Of a DNA stretch of 64,000 nucleotides, positions 31,593 to 43,480 are shown piece by piece. Within the stretch, counting starts at the first letter, position 1, and every line of letters starts with the position of its first letter. The stretch spans positions 39,556,001 through 39,620,000 of the forward strand of contig CM114271.1 of assembly GCA_050084515.1 (NCBI GenBank), written 5' to 3'. The stretch is from Blasia pusilla. Taxonomy: Eukaryota; Marchantiophyta; Marchantiopsida; Blasiales. The position numbers and the translations under genes were made by a program. The notes under the pieces are model-generated. The model saw only the letters and a program-made list of their open reading frames with translations, was not told where the DNA came from and made no database searches.

Positions 31593-34290
31593 CTACTTGA
31601 AGGTGCTGAAATCGGGCACGCAATTATTAGGTGTAAGTCCCTCGGCAGGATAAACGTGCTTTCCTGTGAAGAAACGCTCTGCCGCAACTCGGTTGACCGC
31701 CTCAGAGAGATGGAGACCATCCCAAGTTCCATGCCTCGACGGATGTACACACGCAGTGACATTCACAAAAGCCCTACCTCCGTCGATGTAACCCGTCTGC
31801 CCGCAGGTCAATCGCGGACTGAAGTTGTACGCTCCTCCTGAGCCGCAGCATGCAGTCAGGATGGAGGAAGCATTGAATCCTGTGAGTTCACATTCCAGTA
31901 CTCAATTAGCGTCGCGCGTACATCATGAAGAAATCCCTGAATCGCCGCTTCCCTTTTCACATGCGCATGCACTCTGGACCGATGACTACCGTCCAATCGA
32001 CTCAAGCTTCACTTCGACATGCAAGCACGCAGACTTTGTCCCGGGAGATCAGCACGTTCATGGACTTTTTCTCGTGGTCAAGATCTTTGATAGGAGACAG
32101 ACGATGAAGGGATTCAGTTTCAGGGAATGGAATGTCTGGGAAGGGCCTTCGCTTCCTAGGGTTCTTCTCAAGTGCAAGAGAGGACGGTACTCACCGTATG
32201 TCTGCGGATTTTGGATTATGTCGTACGTGCTCTGGTACAGATCCCCGTAAACGAGAGTGGCTCCCGGATACTTCTCGCGCAATGTTGCGATGGCTAGAGA
32301 CAGCAATCTGTTGTGGCGCTTAATCAGGTTGTTGAATCGCTTGAGACATCCCACCTCGTCATAGTCGCTCGGCTGCCCGGGATACAACGTCAGAAAAGCA
32401 GGCGTGCATCCCAAAGGTGGAAGATTCACCACCAGAATGGTGTTGGCGCCGTCGATGTGCAAGGTCTGATCCCGAGATTCGTAATCGCATCGCCACACAC
32501 CGAAACAAGAGGCAATCAATCGATGCTTTCATTAGTCTTAGTCGATCTATATGTATTTCCATTCGCATCATCGGTGTTAATCCCAACCGCAAGCTCAAGC
32601 TGCAACCTACTGTCAGAACTCCATGTCCGGTCATGATGAAGGGAGCCCGGGCTCCCCATTTACGTTGGCAATAATTGGAGACGGTGCGCCTGATGACTGT
32701 CAGATTGAAGAGCGAATAGAATTTTTTCGCAGGAATAGCTGCATTTCTAGTCAGAATTTATTTGTCTAGATTTTACCAAGTCTCCACTGTAACAGCTGCA
32801 TGTCATCGATTTTCCGTCGGCGAGTTAGATCTACGCATGTAGACCTTAATTTCCAAGCACGTCTCGAGCCAGCACTGTGAGATCGATGAATGGGAGTATT
32901 GAAAATTAATTCGGGTGGCCAGATCTAGATGCGCAGGTCGAAGAGCCGTTGTATATACTGCGTGGAAAACAAGATAGATCCTTACCTCCAAGTTCTCGGC
33001 CAATCTGCTCACTATGACTGGCACCGACGCTGCTATCTCCTGCTCCGGCACACCATCGCTGTACTGCATCACGTAGTCAGTCGCGCCGATGAACACAATG
33101 TGCAAGGAGCGATTGAAGGCTCCAAGCTCTGGAGCGTCGGTTACGTTCTCTGCACGAGTTGCGCACGATTACACTCACGATCAAACCACCGCCGCAAGCT
33201 GTCTAACGTGCATCGTATTCGGGACGGGACATCTGTACGCACTTATCGCTTAGTTTTCAGTCTGTCCGTCGAAGAATTCAAGAGTGAAATTTCCAGTGTC
33301 TGTAGAAAGCATAGTGTGAGAATATATTGAAATTTGGGTTTTGGAGCTCGAGTATGAAGATTGAGTGAGTGCGGACGATGGGGAGGGAGTACTTCGTACC
33401 CAGATCTTCGTCCATGACTGCAACGCGTCTCTTGAATCTGCGTAACCACTGGATCTGAACGTCCAGAGTGAAGGGCGTTCGAGGAATAATCCCCACGCTG
33501 CTTCTCGCTGTCACATTGGTAGCTGGCTGGGGTAGCACCGTTGCTCCAGCTGCCGCGAAGTTGGCCCCACTTCCCAATGTCGTCTGCACGCTTCTCAAAT
33601 ACGCACTTGATGGAGTATGTCCGATTGCCCACGCTGATTTCATCAATTCCACCGACACAACTTATTTCTCTGTCCAGTTTCTGAAGACTATTCCTCGATA
33701 TATTCGCCATCAGACCCGTCCTCTATCCTATCATCCGCGAAATTCATATAACGATCACTTTAGAGCACTAAGCTTATTGGGAAATGTAGCTTGCAAGCCT
33801 TGGCACTACAGCTCCTACTCAGCTTTGCGCATAAGATTGAGATATGTTAGAACATTCGAACGACGAAAGATCAATGCGCTATCCCTGATGATGTCTAGAG
33901 ATCATTTGCACCAACTGAACCACATTCCACACATGTGCACTGAAACGCTCCTATAGAAGTTGAGGGTTCCTTGATATATTATGAACACAACCTGCGAAAT
34001 CTCCGAGAAGCCGGCCGTCTGAAAATCGATCCGCCCCGTGTCCAGGCCAAGATTTGCCGAAGGGATCATTCTCTATGCGTGCAAACGCCTCAGGGTAAGC
34101 CGAAATAGCATTCCCCGCGTCCACAAAGGAGTCACCAAAGATGAATAATGCTGGGAAACAGGTTTTTGATATCGATGCATTCTTTGCAGAAACCAGCGCA
34201 ATACCAAGTTCCGGATTCAGCATACAAATGCTGCAAAGAAACCCTAACACGAGCTTCTTCATAATTCGAGGTTGCACTGTGACAGTCCCC

Positions 34291-34292
<2 letters not shown>
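31593..34292 (-). CDS. GDSL esterase/lipase (SGNH hydrolase), five exons
   Basis: Members of this family are secreted serine esterases acting on lipids, cutin precursors or acetylated cell-wall sugars. The minus-strand exons are 34292-33992, 33660-33400, 33149-32986, 32465-32195 and 31879-31593. All junctions keep phase (1, 1, 0, 1) and give 427 residues, a little longer than usual because of the N-terminal extension; ATG 34262 (MKKLVLGF) is an alternative start. Residues 11-36 form a signal peptide. Block I is FIFGDSFVDAGN with nucleophile S55. Block III reads FIGATDYV (209-213): the usual GxND Asn is Thr211. Block V is TWDGLHLSEAVNR with D386 and H389. The GANFAAAGAT segment is typical of plant members. 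The first donor (GTTGTG) is weak. If Thr211 is real, the oxyanion hole is altered and activity may be reduced or changed. Confidence 0.85.

Positions 34293-34295
<3 letters not shown>

Positions 34296-34320
<25 letters not shown>
34296..34320. repeat. Short (CT)n microsatellite
   Basis: About 12 CT units directly upstream of the GDSL start codon. On the gene strand it is a (GA)n tract in the probable 5' UTR. Confidence 0.9.
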
Positions 34321-34326
<6 letters not shown>

Positions 34327-34353
34327 TTCATACTTGAACTTTGGAGTCTGGAG

Positions 34354-34362
34354 CTTTTTATA
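34354..34362 (-). promoter_or_regulatory. TATA box of the GDSL esterase gene
   Basis: The minus strand reads TATAAAAAG, a near-consensus TATA element about 65-70 bases upstream of ATG 34292. It predicts transcription starting near 34325-34330. Confidence 0.65.
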
Positions 34363-34399
34363 TCGGTTGAAGCTGGACGTAGTAAGGCTTAGCTCGACA

Positions 34400-35793
34400 G
34401 CTCTCCGCGAGTCCGAATCCTACCAGCAGCAGATTCCATCACGCAGCAGGTCCTCGAATTTTCACCGATTGACTAGTTGAAGCTAACTATTGCGCATTCA
34501 ATCCGCGGGCTTGCCCCACATTTAAAGCGCCATTCGCTACAACTCCCGATGGAAAGCCCCATCCACTTCACACAGAGTATTTGGGGTGGATAGACCTGTT
34601 TCAACCCGCACTCAGGGCGCCCCTCCCCTCCCGCTCCTTCAAGATGTGGGAATTAACAGGCAACGCACGAAATCGATCCGGACCGACGATCGCGTATCAC
34701 AACAAAACGCAATTTGTATGTGTGCTGCTGCAGCTTCTTCTTCTCCAACATCATCATCATCATAAGTGCGCCTCCAAACAGGCACTTCTTTAATTCGATG
34801 TGCCGTCCGCACCTCTCTCGATCCCCGAGATCTTCTTCTAGAGTCCGGGTACAGGGACTTGGCGCTCCTTCCATGGAAAACGAATTCAAGAGAGACTGAC
34901 GGAACGCAATTGAATGAGTGAGAGAAAGCTCGTGACTGGGGCGCGAATTCCGAAAGACGAGTGAAGAACAATACATCATCGTGTTAGAGTTTAGGGATAC
35001 TAGAAATTTGATTTTTTGGCAGACTTTTGGTTATTGGAACGATAATCATCAATAGATTAGTCGTCCAAAAAGCGGCTGTTGTTGAATGTTCACAATAGTT
35101 CTTGCTTAGTGCTAGTCATTTATTTAACTAATCATTCAAACTTGCTTAGTGCTTAATACGAGGTCGCTAGTTTTAAATTTATTCTGGTAGTATTGATTTT
35201 AAATTGAAGAGAATGATGTCCTCTTCATTTTAGAGTCCTAACCCGATCGGTGTCCCTCCAATTTTCTTACGACAAGGTCATGTCATTGATTTAATTTTTA
35301 ACCATCACAAGTCTGCCATTTTGCCCCTGCATGCTTACTTCAAATGATTATATTTTTAATTTATCATGGCCAAATGGGAAATATTTCCGTGCATCACATC
35401 TAAATAGTCCTAGATAGATTTTAGATTCCTTTTACTAATTGTCAGATGGGATCTTGAATTCTATAATAGATTCGGTTATATTCTACATATTTTTCTTCTT
35501 TATTGGACACGAACATAGAAGAAAAAAAATTATAGATTTCATTAAAAATAAAAAAATAATTGTGAGATATTAAACTAATAACATAAAAAACCCAAAATAA
35601 TAAATAAATAGACTCCATGTGGGAGGTTGTATTCTACCATAGAATAGAATAGAATAGAATATATATATATATAAAAGTTATATACATGGACAACTTTAGC
35701 GCTCCATTATAGTTTATTAGTCATCTATGGGATTTGACCCGTGCACTTTGAATCATGATGGGTGATTATTTTGAAAGACATTATGCTAGTCCA
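34400..35793. other. Intergenic region upstream of the GDSL gene
   Basis: The first 600 bases have moderate GC with overlapping motif-free ORFs; the rest is AT-rich. A tagaa pentamer run followed by (AT)n lies at about 35637-35664. Confidence 0.4.
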
Positions 35794-35927
35794 TATTATT
35801 AGAGGGTCTGCCATAGTTCCATGTTCGCTTGACCCGAGAGCAAAGAAGAAAATGTTTTCATATTATTAGAGGGTCTGCCATAGTTCCATGTTTGCTTGAC
35901 CCGCGAGCAAAGAAGAAAATGTTTTTA
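35794..35927. repeat. Tandem duplication, 67-bp unit
   Basis: Two adjacent copies of a unit beginning tattattagagggtctgcca start at 35794 and 35861. They differ at only a few positions, so the duplication is fairly recent. Confidence 0.9.
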
Positions 35928-35929
35928 TG

Positions 35930-38900
35930 ACACTTGCGCTCAGCCCACCCAAGTGTCGTGGGGAATTCTCAACTTGCGCACCCGCACACCAAACAAGCAC
36001 CACAAAACACCCAGAGACTTCGTCCTCAGTACACCAAGCTGCAGAACACTCAACGTGCCATAAAACACTACGGGTCCGGCTCCGTCGTTTCCTTTCGCTG
36101 AATCGGCGGCTCACTTCGAGTAGCCGGTTGACATGCAAGTCACCACGGGCTCAGGCTTCCCTCTCTGGTCTGGGAAGTGGCGCAACTCGGCCCGAGCTCC
36201 CACAGCACCACCCACATCTCAAACGACTCCCGGAACTTACTCAGGACCAGCGGCGCTTCCGCGCGTGATTGGTACTCAGACTCGCACCAAATCTGTGTCA
36301 ATCCTGACTCTCGGGACTCCCTCAAACCTGCACCAACAACTAAAATATATCGCATGCACGCGGTCGCATGGAAATACTAGTGGGGAGGAGCCCCTCCCCA
36401 TGCGAGTAGCCTCATGCCTTCTTGCTGTCCGAAGAAGAGGAAATTTTATGTTTTTCGATTGTCACACATCAAGTAAATAAAGGAGTGTCTCCAATCCAAA
36501 TCAAGAGGCACTCTCGATAAAAATATCAATTTTTCATAGAATAAAAAATTTTGAATTTATGTGCTTTACTCATGTGCATGGCATAGGTTTTATTTTTGTG
36601 TCCCCACTTTTTAATCTAATTTTTATGTAGTGGATTTAAGTCGAGTTTCCTTAGATAAGAAAAATGTTTTATTGTCGAAGGAGTTGTAGGTGAGAAGGGA
36701 GTGTTTATACATCTTGCATTCTCGATTCTATCCAAATTTTGACAAGGATTCCCTGCACATTCCTTCCGTATGAATTTCACACCTTTACAATACATCCAAT
36801 AAGCTTACTCCTATTGTCGCGAGACCTTCCCTTCACCATCCACTTTGCACTCTCAATCCTGTAGAAATTCAAGGTTAGACTCTCTTGAGCATCCCATGAG
36901 CCGTTGAAAGGGAAATTTCCTGTGCAATACAAATGATAAGAGGCACCTCTTCAAATTCCGCCCCAAAGCTCCAGCATTTTAGACATCTCTCCCATGGAGC
37001 TCCTCTCATTATGACTTTGTAAAATCTGAAATCAAAGCAAACATTTCTCTCCTTCTAGTTGAGAGAGTCCTCCTAATTCAAGAGATATCTTAGGGTTCAT
37101 TCATCTTGCTACACACACCCCCCCTTGTTCCCATGCCACTAGTATATAGCTTGTTAATTTATGAATCGGTTCGTGCTATCTTCTCCATTGTGAAATAAGG
37201 TACTGAATAACTCCTTGTAAGTGTTCAACTCATTTTACATTTTTCTTGTATCTCATGTGTATGATCTTGTTCTAGTTTGGTGTTACCACTCTTTCTTGTT
37301 CCAAGATCAATTAAGGTGTTTATCTGTATTCGGAGGTTGTGAGGGTGAAATTGTGTGGGGAGCTAGCATAGACATGGCCAGAAGACTCCTGCAGTTTATG
37401 ACAAGTTAGGTGTTGTGCTTGGTGCTCTTCCTTAGTAGTGTTTTTAGACCGTATGCTCTCCAAATTCTTATTATAAGGAACTAGGATAATAACAAGAAAG
37501 AAGTAATTTGGACGTTTTGAAGCATATCTTTTGAGTCTATTAACCATTCAAATATGTAGGGTTTAAGCAATACATTTTATGTTCTTATTGATTGTTGCCA
37601 TATTTCACTCGAGGAGTGGATTGTTTTAAGTTATTGAGTGTTCCCGAACATACACTTGAGGAACAGATTGTCTCGTAGTACAGACAACATATCTCCACCA
37701 CTTTGAAACTTATCCAAGTTAATTGACTTCTCTGACAGACCTACGCTTTGAAACCCAGGACTGCTAGCGATCCTCTTCCTGGTAGTTATGTTTCTTTATT
37801 TACTAGGTCTTTCAGTAAAGTTAGATTTTAAGGAGTCCCTTCCTTTATCACCCAGGCCCAGATTTGGCATTCTTGTACCTGTTCATGTCCTACTTTCCTT
37901 TCTTTTCGGAAACAAATGTTGTAGAGCTATCAATCACATCCAATTGGAACACAAAGCTTCATATGGACCAATTAAGTCGTGACAATTAAGGGGCAATCTC
38001 CTTCTCTGGGATTCAACATCTTTAGGTGTGATCCGAATGTTTCGCAAAACTGCACTCTCAGCATTGCCACCCTTTCACAGGGGAGTTACACTTTCGTTCG
38101 TCGCTGCTGTGGCCTCCGCAATTTCCGGGAAAACACTAGAACTGTGAGACCAAAAAGCAGAGGCAAGGACAATATTTAAGCCATTCCACTGCCAGATGTA
38201 TTCCGAAAGGAGAGAAACAAGAAATGAGAGAGTGCAGCCAGTGTACACACATATTTGCAGTGCTTGGTGGGGTTCCATCTGGTGACGGGACCCAAATGGA
38301 ACATTGGAGAGGATGTATGAAAGCCAGCTTTTCAGTGCCCATGGTAAGTACATTTTACTTGGAAAGAGAGCTCAGTATCACAAGCATTGTTGCATTCATT
38401 TAAGTGTTTATTGTTTCATCTTCACAATTGAAGTTACAAAATGCTGCTGAAGTCTCAACTTGAGTCCATCCCTACAAGACTCATTCTCCTGGGAATGCTG
38501 GCCGAAATAAATTCCACCAAGACACACCCACATGTATAACATAATCCCTAGATCACCCATAATAGATGGACTACACCAGTTGTATATTACAATAAATGGT
38601 CAGATCGGATGTTTAGTGTGGGAAGTGGGAAACACTGATAGACACTGCACTACTCCTCGATCCTCAGGTTATCATCATATCTGGATGGCCATGTTGGGCC
38701 AACCCAGTGCATAATTGTGCGTCAACAAATTCAGTAAATGGTTTCTACCATTATACTTCTACCTGTAAAATCTTCCTTGCAGATCACATGCGCCCTCGTG
38801 ACAGTTGAGTGCTCCCCATCTCAAATCAACACGATGACAAGGAAACTGTGCCTTACCCAAACTGTACACAAGCAGCATGTCAGGTATTTCTCCAACTCAA

Positions 38901-39488
38901 AGATATTCTTGCCGTTACTCATTCATTTCTTACTGTACTTGACATACTCTTTACATAGCAAACCAGCAAACTCACCAACTACAGTGGCTCTAGATCAAAT
39001 ATTCACAGATAGAAGAGGTATGATTACCTTCTGTTTACCACATTGTGCACTCGGCACATCCATTGTCCCAGCTGTTCTCCAGACTTTGCCTCGACAGGAT
39101 TTGCCCTATCAAGCCACAGAAGAGATCAACCCACTTTGGTAAACTACTCATGAAAAGGTGACAGACTCTTAGAAAGATGTAAGCATCACAAATGCTGACA
39201 TGTTTTGCCACAGTGCTTCCAACAACTTTAAATTGGTTAGTCGCTACTTGAGATTACACTTTGAATATCAAAATCTGTCGAGGATCCAGATTTTCAGGAG
39301 AGAGCACTTTTTCCATCCTCACGACCATCACTTGTTCTCAATTATAAGAAAACGACTTACTATTCTGTTTGGAAAACGAACCCCATTCTAGGCTACCAGG
39401 AGATGGGCAAAGACGGCTCATCAGTTTATTAACTTAATCACTCATCTGCTGTCATGAGAGATTCTGTGCTTCTTGAGTCGCAAGCCAA
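35930..39488. other. Intergenic region
   Basis: A GC-rich block at 35930-36420 contrasts with AT-rich flanks and may be a solo LTR or other insertion, but I found no second copy or tips. The tail near 36480-36520 (caagaggcactctcg) resembles 50620-50650, which hints at a shared repeat family. From 36550 to 39488 I see no supported gene; ORFs 38738-39142 (+) and 38075-38353 (-) have no motifs. Confidence 0.35.
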
Positions 39489-39945
39489 TGTTAGATAAAT
39501 ACATTGAGAAAAAGGTTTCAGGCTTAACTAAGTGTCTGTTAAGGGAAATATCTATCGCTGCTACTCTTAGTGGTTCCCCACTTGGCCAAAGTGGCACCGT
39601 AATCCAGTAGGCTATTTGGTCTCTAGCCATCATCCAGACCAGTATATAGTCCGGGACTTGCATGAGAATTGGCTACGAAGTTCACCAAAAAGCTAATGAG
39701 CAGCCTTACTATCGCATCATTCATCACTTTAATCTTTCAAAAGGTTATGGGCCTGTATGGGAGTCACGATGGTTTTCACATTGGAGTTCAATGGTCTCGA
39801 TTGAAAGACTGGGAAAATCGCCTTCAGAGTCTTCTTGTTTTCAAGCGGCTCTGGGATGCAGTCACTAAATCAGCAATCACTTAAGCTGCACCAGAGCCTT
39901 TACCAATTCTAGCTCTGATACTGCGGACGAAGCATCCTTACCTCA

Positions 39946-40416
39946 ATGAAATGTCCATACATATTCTTCATTAACTCAAATGAAAAGATTCTCCCATGCA
40001 GAATGGGGCTGCTGAGAGACTTAACCCTACTTTACAAGAGAAGGCAAGATTTATGCTCATCCTCATACATCTTCCTCAATCCTTTTGAGAGAGAAGCAAT
40101 TGCTACAGCCAATTATCTTCACAACCTCACTCTTACTCAGGCTCTTTCAACACCTTCTGAGGCCTTGACGGGTCTCAAACATATTCTTACTCATTTCCGA
40201 GAATTTAGCTGCCAAGCATTTGCTCTCATTCCAGCTGAGAGAAGAAGAAAGATGGATCTTACTGGAGAAGCGTGTATATTCATTGGTTCTAGATGCTATA
40301 AACTTTTATATCGCATCACCAAACGTATTTTTTCTTTAGCCAAGATATTGTTGTCAATGACGATACTCCTTTCCTTTTTCTTCTACTTTCCCTTCTTCCT
40401 ATTCTCTACTCTTTGA
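39946..40416 (+). pseudogene. Copia integrase C-terminal remnant
   Basis: The open stretch contains EAIATANYLHN, a HFREFSCQAFALIP segment and KMDLTGEACIFIG, which are recognisable Copia integrase C-terminal landmarks in the right order. After ITKRIF the frame decays into a hydrophobic nonsense tail. No catalytic core could be followed upstream. Confidence 0.8.
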
Positions 40417-40853
40417 TCATTGGTTATCTGTTCCACTAGAAAATTCTGAACTATTAACTGTTCCTAAAGCAGTGGGAGACACTGAAGTTCAGGCAGATTT
40501 TGAAATAGTGGGAGATATTTTGTCAATTACAGGTTACACTGTTTAGGACAAATTCGTGGGAGACCAGACTACTTTTCAACCTAGATTGCCTCACGAACAT
40601 CTATATTAGTACAAATTTAATTGCTGCCCGCTCAGACATTCTTATCTGCTCTTCTGTTCAACCTGATTCAATCACTAGAACAGAAACCCGGTCTAGATCA
40701 AATGCTCATGAATGGAAAACTTCTATGGAAACTGAGATTGCCTCTCTTCACCAAGAGTAAAACTTGGATTCTTATACCAAACCCCAAAAAGCGCAAGTTA
40801 TGCACCGATACTGTTAACTCTGTCTCTTGTGAATGGGTTTTCAAGATCAAATG

Positions 40854-41179
40854 TGTGAGAAATGCGGAATGAATTGAAATTGCGTTTGTACTCTCTGTGT
40901 TCTCTGTATTGATAGATTGAAAGCCGATACATAAGTAGTAAAGTCTGCTCTAAACTAAGAGCCGTAATCAAAAGACGTGACGGTAACTGTGTCACTTCAG
41001 AAATGTCTCATAGCTATGTATTGTTTCGCAAGATGAAACGTTACTAGCAGTAATCAATGGTCATAAACAGAACATTGATTCTAATCTAATCTAGATCGTT
41101 CGTATGGATTGATCCGTGTGATCAATTCTTGGATCAGTACTCTGATGATTTGTTTTGCTGGACTAATTGATTTCCTACA
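40854..41179. mobile_element. Solo LTR inserted in the Copia element
   Basis: This 326-bp segment begins TGTGAGAAATG and ends TTTCCTACA. It is flanked by the identical 5-bp sequence aaatg at 40849-40853 and 41180-41184. It interrupts the reverse transcriptase region exactly between the WVFKIK motif and the segment that normally follows it, and homology to Copia resumes after it. TGT...ACA tips plus a 5-bp target duplication are the signature of an LTR left by recombination. No second copy is in the window, so the parent family is unknown. Confidence 0.8.
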
Positions 41180-41184
41180 AAATG

Positions 41185-41660
41185 TTCCTCTAAGGAAGCA
41201 TTCTCAAGTACAACGACCAGTTAGTGGCAAAAGACTACTCACCAAAGGAAGGGATTGACAACAAAAAAACATTATCTCCTGTTATAAACATCACTTCTGC
41301 TCAGATGCTTCTCTACATTGCCACTGTTTGCAATGCTGACCTACATCCAATGGACATCAAGACTGCTTTTCTTCATGGTGACTAAAAAGAAACTATCTAA
41401 AGGCATCAGCGTCCAGGTATTGAGCTAACTGATCAAGGTCCACAGGTGTGCCTTCTCAAGAAAGCTCTATATGGCTTGAAGCAATCATCTCAAGCTTGGT
41501 ATCAAAAGATGGATGGGTACTTAACTTCTGCAGGGTTTCTCAGAACTGCTAATGATACTTGTCTGTACCACAACCAGTCTTCTACAGACCAATAACTTAT
41601 AGATGCTGTATATGTAGATGGTCTTGCTATTCTAGCAGATAATCTTATTCAACTACAATA
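41185..41660 (+). pseudogene. Copia reverse transcriptase remnant
   Basis: The translation shows LVAKDYSPKEGID, HPMDIKTAFLHGD and LLKKALYGLKQSSQAWY, then YVDGLAIL where the catalytic YVDD box is expected. In-frame stops follow FLHGD, occur again shortly after, and precede the VDG box. The polymerase cannot be functional. Confidence 0.85.
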
Positions 41661-42009
41661 AATGAAAATTCATATTGAAATCACTTTCGAAATGGTTGGC
41701 ATAGAAGAGCTTCTTCATTTGTTAAGACTTCAGGTGGTAAGAGACAGGGCACACAACAAGATTCCTTCGCATCAACAAACCTACGTCTGTGAGAAACTTG
41801 AAGAATGGCCGTCATAAAGTCTCTACCCCTTCTATGCCTGGGACAACATTGTCCAAGCCTACATGTGCTCCTACTAGTGATGACCTTTCTCATTTTCAGT
41901 AATGTCCATGTGTGCCAACAGTTGGAAGTCTTATCTATAAGCTTCAAACATGACTACCCCTGATATCTCTTTTACTGTGGGCCAGTTGTCCCACAGTAAA
42001 TACACGTCC

Positions 42010-42560
42010 AATTATTCCCTTGAACATTGACAAGCTGCTCTGCATGTACTTCGGTATTTGAAAGGAATTTCCACTGTGGGCATCATCTTTGAGGTTCCAC
42101 CCATGATTTTACTCTTCAAGCCTATCCAGATGCCAGTGTTACCTCCAGAAAGATGATAGAATCTTTCAGGATTTGCTCTTCTCATGGCAGGAAGCGGCAT
42201 TGGGCCTCAAGGAAGGAGACAGTTACTCCACATTCTACCACAGAAGCCAACTGTATAGCTCTGAGTGAAGCTATGCAAGAAAAACTACAGATTCGAGATC
42301 TACTGCTGAAATTGGTTTTCCACAGCAATATCCAACAATTCTTTATGAAGACTCTTCAATCAAGCTGCAACTTCTGCTCCAATTCCAAAGTCTGACATTT
42401 TCAACTCAAATTTTTCTTCATACTAGAACACATTCTACATCCATCTACAAGAATGTAGACCTTCAGTCCAAGTCCCTGATGTCCTCACCAAAAGCCTTTC
42501 TAAGGACAAACATTACATTTTGATTCGAATATTAAGAAGTGGGAGATATGACACCTTTCA
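42010..42560 (+). pseudogene. Copia RNase H remnant and polypurine tract
   Basis: LRYLKGIST and the RHWASRKETVTPHSTTEANCI region mark the RNase H end of a Copia polyprotein, with frameshifts between them. A KSLSKD-like end and gtgggag-type purine tracts precede the right LTR at 42610. Confidence 0.8.
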
Positions 42561-43480
42561 AGTTGTCTGTTTTATCCTTATCCAGCTAGATATTTTGGCA
42601 CAGTGGGAGTGTTAAATAAATACATTTTAGATAAACGTTTCAGTCTTGACTAAAAGTCTGATAAGGGAACTATCTAAAGCTGCTACTCTTTGTGGCTCCC
42701 AACTTGGTCACTGAAGTGGCGCTGTAATCCAGTGAGCTCTTTTGTCTCTAGCCATCATCCACAGTAGTATATAGTGTTGAGATTGCAACTGTGAGATCAG
42801 GAACAAAAATTACTTTTCACTTTTTATTTTTACTATGAAAAGTTACTTTTATTATTCGTACGTAAGAATCTATTTTTGAAGGATTGTTAACTAATGCTTT
42901 AGGGTTTCCCAATAGCCTCCTTTAGTCCTCATTAGAAACTTTTATGGTTCAAGATAGCCAGGGGCTGTCATATAAGAACAAGAGGCTTACCAGAGCACTC
43001 TTATTCTCTCCCCTACTTTCCCCAGCTCCTGGACCTGCGAACTTCCTGACTGCTGCACCTCAGCTTGGGTGGCTGACCTATTGTGAATGAAGGAGTTGAT
43101 GTTTTGGAGGACCTACTACTGGAGGAGATAGTGCGCTGCCTGAAGAGGCATCAATAGTGTAGAGAGTCTCTTCTTCCTATAAGGAGGAAGTGGATGAGCA
43201 GTAGATCAATCAGATCTCTCTCATTGTTTTGTAAGAACAAAGTTTCCTTTTCCTATTCGACATCTGTGAAGCTATTCCATGTATCTGTAATCTGCTGTGA
43301 CTTCTTGAAACTTGGAGAAACAAATTAGCTCTGTCATCAAAGTCAGTATTTGTTTGCTTCTCATTTTGTATTAGTATGGGGCTTACATGAGAATTGTCTA
43401 CGAAGTTCCCCATAAAGTTCATAAGCACAGCTCTACTATCACATTACTCGTCTTTCTCATCTTCCACCAGTCAAGACCTC

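Larger units (their letters stand above)
39489..43480 (+). mobile_element. Ty1/Copia LTR retrotransposon, decayed and interrupted
   Basis: The left LTR starts TGTTAGATAAATAC at 39489 and extends to about 39730. The right LTR starts TGTTAAATAAATAC at 42610, directly after a GTGGGAG polypurine tract. Between them are recognisable but stop-ridden integrase, reverse transcriptase and RNase H segments in Copia order on the plus strand. The right LTR is split by about 600 bp of unrelated sequence (42778-43376): its first half stops at atatagt and the match to the left LTR resumes at tacatgagaattg. The body carries a further solo-LTR insertion at 40854. The many stops and divergence between LTRs indicate an old insertion. 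Confidence 0.88.

Noticed and set aside
39908-39918. gctctgatac, resembling a reversed Met-tRNA primer-binding site
   Set aside because: The Copia coding remnants run on the plus strand, so a minus-strand primer site here would not serve this element. The match is partial and no LTR end abuts it.
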